A stretch of DNA of 64,000 nt from Actinomadura sp. NBRC 104412 (lineage in GTDB: Bacteria; Actinomycetota; Actinomycetes; Streptosporangiales; Streptosporangiaceae). The position numbers were made by a program, and so were the translations under genes. The notes under the pieces were generated by a model that saw only the letters and a program-made list of their open reading frames with translations, was not told the DNA's origin and did not search any database. Location of the stretch: contig NZ_BSTM01000010.1 of the NCBI RefSeq assembly GCF_030269515.1, positions 172,207-236,206 on the forward strand, given 5' to 3'. This document shows, in pieces, positions 43,516 through 51,234 of this stretch (position 1 is the first letter of the stretch; each line of letters begins with the position of its first letter).

Positions 43516-45192
43516 ATGCGCGTTCATCTCGTAAGCCTTCAGGCGGAGTCCTATCCGCTCACGACGACGCCACTCGCGATCATCACGCTGGGCGCGTTCC
43601 TGAGGTCCCGCCATAACGGCGTCTCCGTCACCTACACCGATCTGCAGCTCAGTGATCTGGAGGCGGATCTGCTCCCCGCCCTCGACGCCGAGCGGCCGGA
43701 CATCATCGGGATCTCCGCCCAGTACGGCACCCTGAGGCAGGCCGGGCTCCTGCTGGACCGGCTCCGGCAGGAGGGCTGGTTCGACCGTTCCCGCGTGGTG
43801 GCCGGCAATGTGCTGCCGACCTACGCCTACCCGTGGCTGCTGGAAAGGTATCCGGATCTGCTCTGCTGCGTCGGCCGGGGCGAGATGTTCCTGCTGCGCC
43901 TGGTCTCCCAGGTCGCCAAAGGCGAGGTGGATCCCCGGCGGTTGCCGGGATGCGCCTGGTCGGAGGCCGGGCGGCCCACGCTCTCCGACGCCAACAGGTT
44001 CGAGCTGGAACTGCTGCCCCCGGCGGACTGGGACGGCCTGTTCGCGCGTTACACACCCGGGCTGTACGAGGAGGTCTGGGTCGAGGCCAGCCGGGGCTGC
44101 CCGCATAAGAAGAGCGGCTGGGGATGCACTTACTGCGCCATCATGCCCGACGCCGGTTCACGCGACTGGCGGCCGCGCGGAAAGGATTCCGTCCTGACAG
44201 AACTGTCGGTCCTGGCGCGTTACGGCATCTCCCATATCCGTTTCGCCGACGAGGAGTGGATGGCCGACCAGCCGGAGCGTGCGCTGACGTTCTCGAACGA
44301 ACTGTACGGGCTGCGCCGGGAACTGCTCGACGACGGAATTCCCATGCCGACGTTCGACATGGCCATGCGGGTGGACGACGTGATCCGCCGGAACAGGCGC
44401 GGCGGCAACGGCGATCTGCTGGACATGGGCGCGCACCTCGACCACAAGAACAACCACAAGCGGATCGAGGCGCTGCGCCGCCTGCACGAGATAGGACTCA
44501 AACAAATCTATCTAGGAATCGAGTCGGGTGCGGCGGGCCAGCTACGGCGCTACTACAAAGGCGTCCGGCCGGAGGACAACGAGCTGGCCCTGAACACGCT
44601 CACCGACCTGGGCATCCAGGCGGCCTGCGGGTGGATCATGTTCGACCCGATGGTCACCCCCGCCGAGCTCCAGGAGAACGTCGCCTTCATCCGGCGGAAC
44701 GACCTGCTGCCCGCGTCCCCGCACGACAGCTTCGTGACCTATCCGCTGAGCCGCATGCGGCCGCTGGAGGGAAGCCCCTCGGTGAAGGTCCTGCGTGACC
44801 AGGACCTGCTCGGCCCCCGGACCGCCACCATCGTCGAGTACGAGGTGCGCTACGAGGACCCCGTGGTGGCGGGAATCGTCGATCAGGTCGTGGAGTGGGA
44901 GCGCGGCATCGCCCGCCCGGCCCTGTACGCGCTCAAGAACCGGGTCGCGCGGATGGCCTGGCGGGACGGGCGGCCGCCGGAGGACGACAGGATGCTGGCC
45001 GACCTGTATTTCGCGCTGAAACGGCTCGATCTCGCATTGGCGGACGAACTCAGCCGTGCCGCCCTCAACGGATGCGGCGAGTCCGGGCTCGCCGCCGTCC
45101 GGTTCCGGCTGGAGGAGGAACGCTCGTCCCTGGTCGGCGGCGTCCGCGGAGCGACGCCGATCCTGACAGGGGCCGCGGACCCGGCGGCGTGA
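43516..45192 (+). CDS. B12-binding-type radical SAM protein with a CX8CX2C motif
   Basis: 558 residues from ATG 43516. The N-terminal 150 residues look like a cobalamin-binding Rossmann domain (HLVSLQAESYPLTTTPLAIITLGAFLR, DIIGISAQYGTLRQAG) but lack DxHxxG. The radical SAM core begins VWVEASRGCPHKKSGWGCTYC. Its cysteines are 195, 204 and 207, giving CX8CX2C in place of CX3CX2C. HIRFADEEWMADQP and KQIYLGIESGAAGQL fit the later barrel strands. The C-terminal 120 residues are helical. Codons such as ATA and CTA near 44491-44520 are rare here and suggest transfer. Methylation or ring chemistry on the cluster product is possible. Confidence 0.8.
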   Translation: MRVHLVSLQAESYPLTTTPLAIITLGAFLRSRHNGVSVTYTDLQLSDLEADLLPALDAERPDIIGISAQYGTLRQAGLLLDRLRQEGWFDRSRVVAGNVLPTYAYPWLLERYPDLLCCVGRGEMFLLRLVSQVAKGEVDPRRLPGCAWSEAGRPTLSDANRFELELLPPADWDGLFARYTPGLYEEVWVEASRGCPHKKSGWGCTYCAIMPDAGSRDWRPRGKDSVLTELSVLARYGISHIRFADEEWMADQPERALTFSNELYGLRRELLDDGIPMPTFDMAMRVDDVIRRNRRGGNGDLLDMGAHLDHKNNHKRIEALRRLHEIGLKQIYLGIESGAAGQLRRYYKGVRPEDNELALNTLTDLGIQAACGWIMFDPMVTPAELQENVAFIRRNDLLPASPHDSFVTYPLSRMRPLEGSPSVKVLRDQDLLGPRTATIVEYEVRYEDPVVAGIVDQVVEWERGIARPALYALKNRVARMAWRDGRPPEDDRMLADLYFALKRLDLALADELSRAALNGCGESGLAAVRFRLEEERSSLVGGVRGATPILTGAADPAA

Positions 45193-45229
45193 GAGGCCGC
45201 GTGGTTCCCGCGCGCCCGCGCCTCGTGAC

Positions 45230-45262
45230 ATCGTGCCCAGGGATCGTGCCCACCGATATAGT
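45230..45262 (+). promoter_or_regulatory. Direct repeat and TATAGT box before the second methyltransferase
   Basis: ATCGTGCCCA occurs at 45230-45239 and 45243-45252, 13 bases apart. TATAGT (45257-45262) is a good -10 just after it. No -35 fits at 17 bases, so the repeat may be an activator site. Confidence 0.4.
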
Positions 45263-45307
45263 GGCGCTCCCAGCGGCCTTTCGTCCGGAAAGGACGGAGA
45301 TGCGTTC

Positions 45308-46114
45308 GTGAACGGCGACTCCTCCGCCGAACGGCGGCAGCGCAACCTGGACACGGGCGTGGCGCACACGGCCCGGGTCTGGAACTGGTTCCTGGGCGGC
45401 AAGGACTACTACCCGGCCGACCAGGCGGCGGGGGAGCAGGTCGCCCGGGTCAACCCGGATGTGATCCCTCTGGCCCGCGCCTCCCGCGCCTTTCTGGTGC
45501 GCGGCACCTCCCATCTCACCCGCGAGGCCGGGATCCGGCAGTTCCTCGACATCGGCACGGGCCTGCCCACGGCCAACAACACCCACGAGGTGGCGCAGTC
45601 CATCGCCCCCGAATCGCGGATCGTCTATGTCGACAACGACCCGCTGGTGCTGGTCCACGCGGAGGCCCTGCTGACCAGCACCCCGGAGGGCGCGACGCAC
45701 TACATCGAGGCCGACCTGCGAGATCCCGAGACGATCCTGAGCGAGGCGGCCGGCGTCCTCGACTTCGACCGGCCGATCGCGATCATGCTGATCGCGATCC
45801 TGCACCATATCCCGGACACGGCCCAGGCCCGGGAGATCGTCGCCCGGCTGCTGGAGGCCGTGGCGCCGGGCAGCCACCTGGCGATCGCGCATGCCGTCCA
45901 CAGCGAGGTGATGGACAGGGGCGCCGCCCAGTGGAACAAGGTCGGCAAGCCGCCCCTGGTCCCGCGCCATCCCGAGGAGATCGCCGGCTTCTTCGAGGGG
46001 CTGGAGATGCTGGAACCCGGACTGGTCACCACGACGCGATGGCGCCCGGACGGCATCGATCTGGGCGTCGTCCGGGACATGGACCAGATGGCCGGCATCG
46101 GCCGCAAACCCTGA
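45308..46114 (+). CDS. DUF574-type SAM-dependent methyltransferase (second copy)
   Basis: 268 residues from GTG 45308; GGACGGAG lies upstream. TARVWNWFLGGKDYYPADQ is the family signature, with FLDIGTGLPTANNTHE and IVYVDNDPLVL for SAM binding. It is clearly a paralogue of the gene at 30844 but differs in the C-terminal half (HHIPDTAQAREIV, WRPDGIDLGVVRDM). Whether it serves the neighbouring cluster is unknown; it has its own promoter region. Confidence 0.9.
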   Translation: MNGDSSAERRQRNLDTGVAHTARVWNWFLGGKDYYPADQAAGEQVARVNPDVIPLARASRAFLVRGTSHLTREAGIRQFLDIGTGLPTANNTHEVAQSIAPESRIVYVDNDPLVLVHAEALLTSTPEGATHYIEADLRDPETILSEAAGVLDFDRPIAIMLIAILHHIPDTAQAREIVARLLEAVAPGSHLAIAHAVHSEVMDRGAAQWNKVGKPPLVPRHPEEIAGFFEGLEMLEPGLVTTTRWRPDGIDLGVVRDMDQMAGIGRKP

Positions 46115-46138
46115 GCCGCGACGACCCCCGGTTCGCGG

Positions 46139-47074
46139 CTATGCGCCGGGTCGCCGGGCGGGCGGCACGGTCACCGTCTCGAATCCTCCCTCCGCCGCGA
46201 TGATGTCGGCGGCGGCCTGGGTGAAGGCGCGGATCCGGTTGGTCTCGGCCGTGGCGCGCCAGGCGAACCGGCGTTCCCTGGCCGGTCCGTCGAGGATGGG
46301 CACGTAGGCGATGTCGGGCCGGGTGTCGTACTTGCTCGCGTGGGCGGGCACCACGAAGACGCCCAGGCCCGCGCCGATGAGGGAGAGCATCTCCTGGACG
46401 GTGCTGAACTCGGGACCGGATCCGACGAGCGCGCCGCCGGGCGTGCGGGACGGCACCAGGCCCTCGTTCATGTAGGCGGGAAGGCCGCGGGGCCGCAACA
46501 CCCGTTCGCTTTTCAGGTCCTCCAGTGAGACCGAGCCGCGCCGGGCGAGACGGTGCCGGGACGAGACCGCGAGGACGACCGGCTCGCGGAACAGCACGGG
46601 ACCGCACACGATGCCGGGTTCGTCGACGTCGACCGGGACCAGGACCAGGTCCAGCTCGTCGCCGCGCAGCAGGTCGAGGAAGTCGCTGTAACGGGCCTCG
46701 ACGATCTGCACCTGGCAGCCGGGATGCCGCGCCTGGAACCTGGCGGAGACCTGGTGGAGGAACCGCCCGACGACGGTGCCGACGAAGCCGACCCGCAGCA
46801 GCCCGTCGACCCCGCGCCCGGCGGAGATCGCCCTGTCGATGCCGTCGAGGATCTGCTGGTAGGCGGGCCGCAGATCCTCCTCCAGGCGCCGCCCGATCGG
46901 GGTCGGCACGACCCGGCGGCTGGTTCGCTCGAACAGGGCCGCGCCGATCCTGCGCTCCAGCTTCTTGATCGTCTGGCTCACCCGCGCGGTGGACACGTGC
47001 AGGCGTTCGGCGGTACGGCCGAAGTGCAGCTCCTCCGCGAGCGTCAGAAAGATCTCGATATCGCGCCGTTCCAC
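46139..47074 (-). CDS. LysR-family transcriptional regulator
   Basis: 311 residues. The winged helix IEIFLTLAEELHFGRTAERLHVSTARVSQTIKKLERRIGAALFERTSRRV is typical. The effector domain starts LLRVGFVGTVVGRFLHQV and runs to AYVPILDGPARERRFAW. It is divergent from the NmrA-type gene, the standard LysR arrangement, and probably controls it. Repeats in the gap at 47104-47157 are likely binding sites. The last 20 residues are a disordered Pro/Arg tail. Confidence 0.92.
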   Translation of the reverse strand: MERRDIEIFLTLAEELHFGRTAERLHVSTARVSQTIKKLERRIGAALFERTSRRVVPTPIGRRLEEDLRPAYQQILDGIDRAISAGRGVDGLLRVGFVGTVVGRFLHQVSARFQARHPGCQVQIVEARYSDFLDLLRGDELDLVLVPVDVDEPGIVCGPVLFREPVVLAVSSRHRLARRGSVSLEDLKSERVLRPRGLPAYMNEGLVPSRTPGGALVGSGPEFSTVQEMLSLIGAGLGVFVVPAHASKYDTRPDIAYVPILDGPARERRFAWRATAETNRIRAFTQAAADIIAAEGGFETVTVPPARRPGA

Positions 47075-47103
47075 CTCGACCCCCGATCGTGAACCCCTAG
47101 GTT

Positions 47104-47157
47104 AACGACCGTTGCACACCTGGCCATTGTTGCCAACCCGCTCCGGGGCGACCGTTG
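47104..47157. promoter_or_regulatory. LysR binding repeats between the divergent genes
   Basis: AACG-AC-CGTT (47104-47113) is a small palindrome next to GGTTAAC. CGACCGTTG occurs at 47106-47114 and again at 47149-47157, 43 bases apart (about four helix turns), so both face the same side of the DNA. This is the usual layout of recognition and activation sites for LysR proteins. Confidence 0.45.
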
Positions 47158-47207
47158 AGACGCGGCCCGAAGAAGCCGCGCTTATCTCTCAACGAAGGAG
47201 CAACGGT

Positions 47208-48035
47208 ATGACCGGCGATATGACCCTCATCACCGGAGGCACCGGAAAGACCGGGCGGCGCATCGTGCAGCGGCTGACCGCGCAGAACCGCCCGGTGCGG
47301 GTGGGCTCACGGTCCGGCGGGGTGCCCTTCGACTGGGCGGACCCGGACACCTGGCAGCCCGCGCTGGAAGGCGTCGGCGCGGCGTACCTGTCCTACTATC
47401 CCGACCTCGCGGCGCCGGGAGCACCCGAGGCGATCGGGGCGTTCGCCGAGACGGCGCTGCGGTCGGGGACCCGCCGTCTGGTGCTGCTGTCGGGCCGGGG
47501 CGAGGAGGAGGCCCAGGCCAGCGAGAAGGTGCTGGCCGCCTCCGGCGCGGACTGGACGGTCCTGCGCTGTAGCTGGTTCGACCAGAACTTCAGCGAGGAC
47601 TACCTGGTGGACGGCCTCGTGCACGGCGAGCTGCTCCTGCCCGCCGGGGAGGTGGGCGAGCCGTTCGTCGACGCCGACGACATCGCCGACGTCGCCGCCG
47701 CCGTGCTCACCCAGGACGGGCATCTCGGCCGGATCTACGAGCTGACCGGCCCGCGGCTGCTGACCTTCGCCGAGGCCGTCGCCGCCATCTCCGCCGCCGC
47801 CGGCCGCACCATCGCCTACCGGCGGATCCCCGCCGAGGAGTTCGCCGCGGGCCTGGCCGCCCAGGACGTCCCCGCCGACGTCATCGACCTGCTGACCTAC
47901 CTGTTCGCCACCGTGCTCGACGGCCGCAACGCCTACGTGTGCGACGGCGTCCGGCAGGTGCTGGGCCGCCCGGCCCGCGACTTCACCGACTACGCGCGCG
48001 ACGCCGCCGCCACCGGCATCTGGAACGGGCGGTGA
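47208..48035 (+). CDS. NmrA-like NAD(P)-binding protein
   Basis: 275 residues from ATG 47208 with GAAGGAG. The atypical SDR start MTLITGGTGKTGRRIVQRL and GVPFDWADPDTWQPAL identify an NmrA/HSCARG-like protein. LLSGRGEEEAQASEKVLAASGADWTVLRCSWFDQNFSE is the conserved middle. These proteins sense or use NADP; some are quinone or ergot-type reductases. It is the likely target of the divergent LysR and overlaps the DUF1772 gene. Confidence 0.88.
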   Translation: MTGDMTLITGGTGKTGRRIVQRLTAQNRPVRVGSRSGGVPFDWADPDTWQPALEGVGAAYLSYYPDLAAPGAPEAIGAFAETALRSGTRRLVLLSGRGEEEAQASEKVLAASGADWTVLRCSWFDQNFSEDYLVDGLVHGELLLPAGEVGEPFVDADDIADVAAAVLTQDGHLGRIYELTGPRLLTFAEAVAAISAAAGRTIAYRRIPAEEFAAGLAAQDVPADVIDLLTYLFATVLDGRNAYVCDGVRQVLGRPARDFTDYARDAAATGIWNGR

Positions 48036-48598
48036 CCCGGATGAGAACCCTGCAATCCATCACCCTGATGGCGTCCACGGTCAGCACCGGGCTCGTCGCC
48101 GGGCTGCTGTTCGCCTACGCCTGCTCGGTGATGCCGGGCCTGGGCCGCTCGTCCGACCGCACCCTCGTCGAGGCGATGCAGAACATCAACCGGGCGATCA
48201 TCAATCCCTGGTTCCTGCTGCCCTTCGTCGGCTCGCTCCCGCTGATCATCCTGGCGGCCGTCCTCGCCTGGCGCGGTCACGGCCGGTCCGCGCTGCCCTG
48301 GATCCTCGCCGGGCTCGCGCTCTACCTGGTCGCGTTCCTCATCACCCGGGGCATCAACATCCCGCTCAACGATCGGCTCGACCGGGCCGGGGACCCCGCC
48401 GGCATCGCCGACCTGTCCGCGACCCGCGCGAACTTCGAGGACAGATGGGTGACCTGGAACATCGTCCGCACCGTGGTGCACACCGCCGCCTTCGCCTGCC
48501 TCGCCTGGGCGCTCGTCCTGTACGCCCCCAACGCCGCCCGGTCCGGCGCCGCCGCGCACCAGCACGTCACCCCGCCGACAGCCGCCGGAGCGCGCTGA
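48032..48598 (+). CDS. DUF1772 membrane protein
   Basis: 188 residues from GTG 48032 (GTGA overlap) or 185 from ATG 48041, which better fits the family start MRTLQSITLMAS. Four membrane segments are visible: VSTGLVAGLLFAYACSVMPGL, the one after NPWFLLPFVGSLPLIIL, LAGLALYLVAFLI and the last near TAAFACLAWALVLY. INIPLNDRLDRAG is the DUF1772 motif. Anthrone-oxygenase-like activity with the NmrA partner is possible. Confidence 0.82.
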   Translation: MTRMRTLQSITLMASTVSTGLVAGLLFAYACSVMPGLGRSSDRTLVEAMQNINRAIINPWFLLPFVGSLPLIILAAVLAWRGHGRSALPWILAGLALYLVAFLITRGINIPLNDRLDRAGDPAGIADLSATRANFEDRWVTWNIVRTVVHTAAFACLAWALVLYAPNAARSGAAAHQHVTPPTAAGAR

Positions 48599-48614
48599 TC
48601 GGCCTTTCCCACCC

Positions 48615-48653
48615 CGGCCACGGCGGACGGCCCCATGGCCCCTGCCGTGGCCG
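48615..48653. terminator. Hairpin between convergent genes
   Basis: CGGCCACGGC (48615-48624) pairs with GCCGTGGCCG (48644-48653), ten bases, with an inner GGCC-CCAT-GGCC in the loop. It lies between the DUF1772 stop and the SnoaL-like stop and probably ends both transcripts. There is no clear T-run. Confidence 0.6.
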
Positions 48654-48743
48654 ACGATCGTTCAACACCAGACAGGCCGACCGTGGAGCGCGGCCGGGCG
48701 GCCTTTGCGTGTCCCGCAGGGCCGCCCGATCCAGGTCGCCGTC

Positions 48744-49151
48744 TCAGCCGGCCGCGGGGGTGAGGGCCTGGTGCCAGCGGGCGGTGTCGGTGTACTGGTG
48801 CAGCCAGGAGATCCGCCCGCCGGTGACCCGCCAGAGGTGGACGAACTCGGCCTCATGGGGCCGTCCGGTCGCGCGCGCACTGCCCCGGTAGTGGCCTGTG
48901 ACGACGATGGTCCCGTCGGTGGTCTCGTGCCAGCTCTCGGCGTAGGGGGCGGTGTCGAAGTCGGCGAAGACCGCGCCCCAGACCCGGGTGAGCGCGTCCC
49001 GCGGCCCATGGAAGGCACCGCCGGCCCCGCAGGGCATGCCCGGTGCCGTGTGGACCTGCACATCGGGATGCAGCAAGGCCATGATCGCTGCGCCGTCCGC
49101 GGCTTGAGCCGCGGCATAGAAGCGCTGGACGACCTCGACGGCGGTGCGCAT
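48744..49151 (-). CDS. SnoaL-like / NTF2-fold protein
   Basis: 135 residues from ATG 49151 with AAGGAG. The fold is recognised by TAVEVVQRFYAAAQAADGAAIMALLHPDVQVH, FHGPRDALTRVWGAVFADF and the closing HLWRVTGGRISWLHQYTDTARW. Members include polyketide cyclases, isomerases and unknown proteins. It is divergent from a TetR regulator with an inverted repeat in the gap and is its probable target. Confidence 0.83.
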   Translation of the reverse strand: MRTAVEVVQRFYAAAQAADGAAIMALLHPDVQVHTAPGMPCGAGGAFHGPRDALTRVWGAVFADFDTAPYAESWHETTDGTIVVTGHYRGSARATGRPHEAEFVHLWRVTGGRISWLHQYTDTARWHQALTPAAG

Positions 49152-49163
49152 GCGTCTCCTTAT

Positions 49164-49179
49164 TAGAAGATGTATTCTA
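49164..49179. promoter_or_regulatory. TetR operator between SnoaL-like and TetR genes
   Basis: TAGAA-GATGTA-TTCTA is a perfect inverted repeat with a 6-base spacer in an AT-rich block (49160-49199). It lies 13 bases before the SnoaL-like start and about 33 before the TetR start, so it could control both. Confidence 0.65.
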
Positions 49180-49211
49180 GAACAATCCAACTAAAACATG
49201 GATGGGGGCGC

Positions 49212-49832
49212 ATGGGAAGACCTGCGAAGTTCAGCCGGGACCAGATCCTCGACGCGGCCCTGGACCTCGTGGCGGAAGGCGGACCCGGCGCCGTCACGAT
49301 GTCCGCCATCGCGTCCCGGCTCGACGCCCCGACCGGATCGCTCTACCATCGCTTCGGCTCACGCGACCTGTTGCTCTCCGCTCTCTGGCTGCGCAGCGTC
49401 CGCGGATTCCAGGAGGGCTTCGTGGCGGCCCTGGAGGCCGGAGACGCCGAGGCCGCCGCTCTCCATACTCCGCGCTGGTGCCGCGCGCATCCGGCCGAGG
49501 CCGCGCTGCTGCTCCTGCACCGCCGGAAGGACCTGATCAGGCATCCGCCGCCCGGAGAGGGCATGGACGAGGACGTCAACGCCCGCGTGATGGCCGCGCT
49601 CGACGCGTACGCGGCGGCACATCCAGGCATCGACCGGCGGCGGCTCATGTTCGCCGTGGTCGACGTCCCCTACGGCGGCGTCCGCCGCTACCTGCTGGAC
49701 GGCCGGCCGCCACCGGCCTTGGTCGATAAGTTGATCGTGGCCACGTGCCGCGCCGTCCTTCCGGATCCACCGGCGGAGGCCGGGCCGCAGAAGCGTTCCA
49801 CGGAGGAAGGACGCGTGACGCATGCGCAGTGA
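49212..49832 (+). CDS. TetR-family transcriptional regulator
   Basis: 206 residues from ATG 49212. The DNA-binding part reads FSRDQILDAALDLVAEGGPGAVTMSAIASRLDAPTGSLYHRFGSRDLLLSALW. The C-terminal domain begins around residue 60 and is variable. It is divergent from the SnoaL-like gene and overlaps the FAD oxidase start by 11 bases, so it likely regulates both. Confidence 0.9.
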   Translation: MGRPAKFSRDQILDAALDLVAEGGPGAVTMSAIASRLDAPTGSLYHRFGSRDLLLSALWLRSVRGFQEGFVAALEAGDAEAAALHTPRWCRAHPAEAALLLLHRRKDLIRHPPPGEGMDEDVNARVMAALDAYAAAHPGIDRRRLMFAVVDVPYGGVRRYLLDGRPPPALVDKLIVATCRAVLPDPPAEAGPQKRSTEEGRVTHAQ

Positions 49833-51180
49833 TCGTTCGGACGAGGTGGTCGTCGTCGGCGCGGGCATCGCCGGCCTCAGCGCCGCCCATCGGCTGGCCA
49901 CGGCCGGGCTGCGCGTGACCGTCCTCGAGGCGGAGCGCGCCCCCGGCGGGCGCATGTCCACGCAGGCGGTGGGGGAAGGGCTCATGGAACGGGGCGCCCA
50001 ATTCCTGTCCACCGGCTACGAGTCCATCCCCGGCCTCCTCGCGACGCTCGGGCTGGAGGACCGCATCACCACGGTCTCCGGCCGGACGATGGTGGCCGAC
50101 GACGGCCGATCCTGGCGCTTCGACACCCGCAGGCCGTTGTCCATGGTGGCCGGCGGCCTGCTGCGGAGCCGTGACCTCGTCCCCGCCGCCCGGGGCGGAT
50201 GGGTGGCACGCCGCGAGCTGGCCGCCCGCCCGACCAACGACCTCGGACGCTGGACCGATCTGGGCGAGCGCGACGGGCTGGAATGGGCGCGGGAGCGGTT
50301 CGGGCAGGGCCTGACCCGGCGGCTCGTCTCCCCGACCGTGCACGGCCTCTACTTCCAGGAACTCGATGCCAACAGCGCCGCGCTGCCCGGCACCCTGGCG
50401 GCCTTCTCCGCCCGCGGCGCCTCGGCGTTCACGCTGAGCGGCGGGCTCGGGACGCTGACCGGCGCCCTCGCGGACACGCTGACCATCGAGTACGAGGTCC
50501 GGGTCGACCGCGTCCAGCGGCCGGAGTCCCCTGGCGGTCGCGTCGTCCTGACCACCTCGCAGGGTCGGCGGGAAGCCGCGGCGGCGGTGATCGCGGTCCC
50601 CGCGGGCGCGGCCACGAGGATCCTGGCCGACCCGGCTCCCGACGAGGCCGCGGTGCTCTCCACGCCCTACAGCCGCGGGCTGCTCGCCGGGCTCGCCCTG
50701 GCCGAGCCGCTGGCCGAGGACGAACTGGGAGGCGCGTACGGAGTCCTGGTGACACCGGTGTCGTCCTCTCCGCTGGCCGCTGTCGCCGTCCACTCGCGGA
50801 CCAACGCCGGGCCGGGGGAGGTGCTCACCGTGATGTTCGGGCAGGACGCCGCGCGACGGCTGGCGACCGCCGATCACGCCACCGTCCGCGCCGCCGCCGT
50901 CGACGCGGTGGCGCCATGGCTGCCGGGGCTCGCGGACCGTGTCACCGACAGCCGGGTGACCCGCTGGCAGGAGGCCATGCCCTACGTACCGATCGGGCAT
51001 GCGGAGGCGGTGCGGCGCTACCGCACCCGGCTGCCCGCAGCAAGCCCGGTGGTGCTGGCCGGGGACTACCTCGGCTTTCCCTGGTCCGACTCGGCCGCCT
51101 TCAACGGCCTGTGGGCCGCCGACAGGCTGGTCGCCGAGCTCACCGGCGCACCACCCGAGCGAAGCGGTGCCGGTCCCTGA
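49822..51180 (+). CDS. FAD-dependent amine/protoporphyrinogen-oxidase-like protein
   Basis: 452 residues. The N-terminal Rossmann motif is VVVVGAGIAGLSAAHRLATAGLRVTVLEAERAPGGRM, and FAD contacts recur at the C-terminus in VVLAGDYLGFPWSDSAAFNGLWAADRL. GLTRRLVSPTVHGLYFQELDANSA resembles HemG/HemY-type oxidases, but other heme genes are absent, so it is more likely a phytoene-desaturase- or amine-oxidase-like flavoenzyme. It is co-transcribed with the TetR gene. Confidence 0.83.
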   Translation: MRSDRSDEVVVVGAGIAGLSAAHRLATAGLRVTVLEAERAPGGRMSTQAVGEGLMERGAQFLSTGYESIPGLLATLGLEDRITTVSGRTMVADDGRSWRFDTRRPLSMVAGGLLRSRDLVPAARGGWVARRELAARPTNDLGRWTDLGERDGLEWARERFGQGLTRRLVSPTVHGLYFQELDANSAALPGTLAAFSARGASAFTLSGGLGTLTGALADTLTIEYEVRVDRVQRPESPGGRVVLTTSQGRREAAAAVIAVPAGAATRILADPAPDEAAVLSTPYSRGLLAGLALAEPLAEDELGGAYGVLVTPVSSSPLAAVAVHSRTNAGPGEVLTVMFGQDAARRLATADHATVRAAAVDAVAPWLPGLADRVTDSRVTRWQEAMPYVPIGHAEAVRRYRTRLPAASPVVLAGDYLGFPWSDSAAFNGLWAADRLVAELTGAPPERSGAGP

Positions 51181-51199
51181 TCGCCATCACCCAAGGACC

Positions 51200-51228
51200 G
51201 GGGGCGGCCGGGGAGACCGGCCGCCCCC
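51200..51228. terminator. Perfect 12-bp stem hairpin between convergent genes
   Basis: GGGGGCGGCCGG (51200-51211) pairs fully with CCGGCCGCCCCC (51217-51228) around a 5-base loop. It lies between the FAD oxidase and SGNH hydrolase stops and can act in both directions. Confidence 0.8.
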
Positions 51229-51234
51229 TGCCGC

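Noticed and set aside
49822..51180. Assignment as protoporphyrinogen oxidase (hemY)
   Set aside because: No other heme genes are near and the substrate region is too general; kept as an FAD oxidase.
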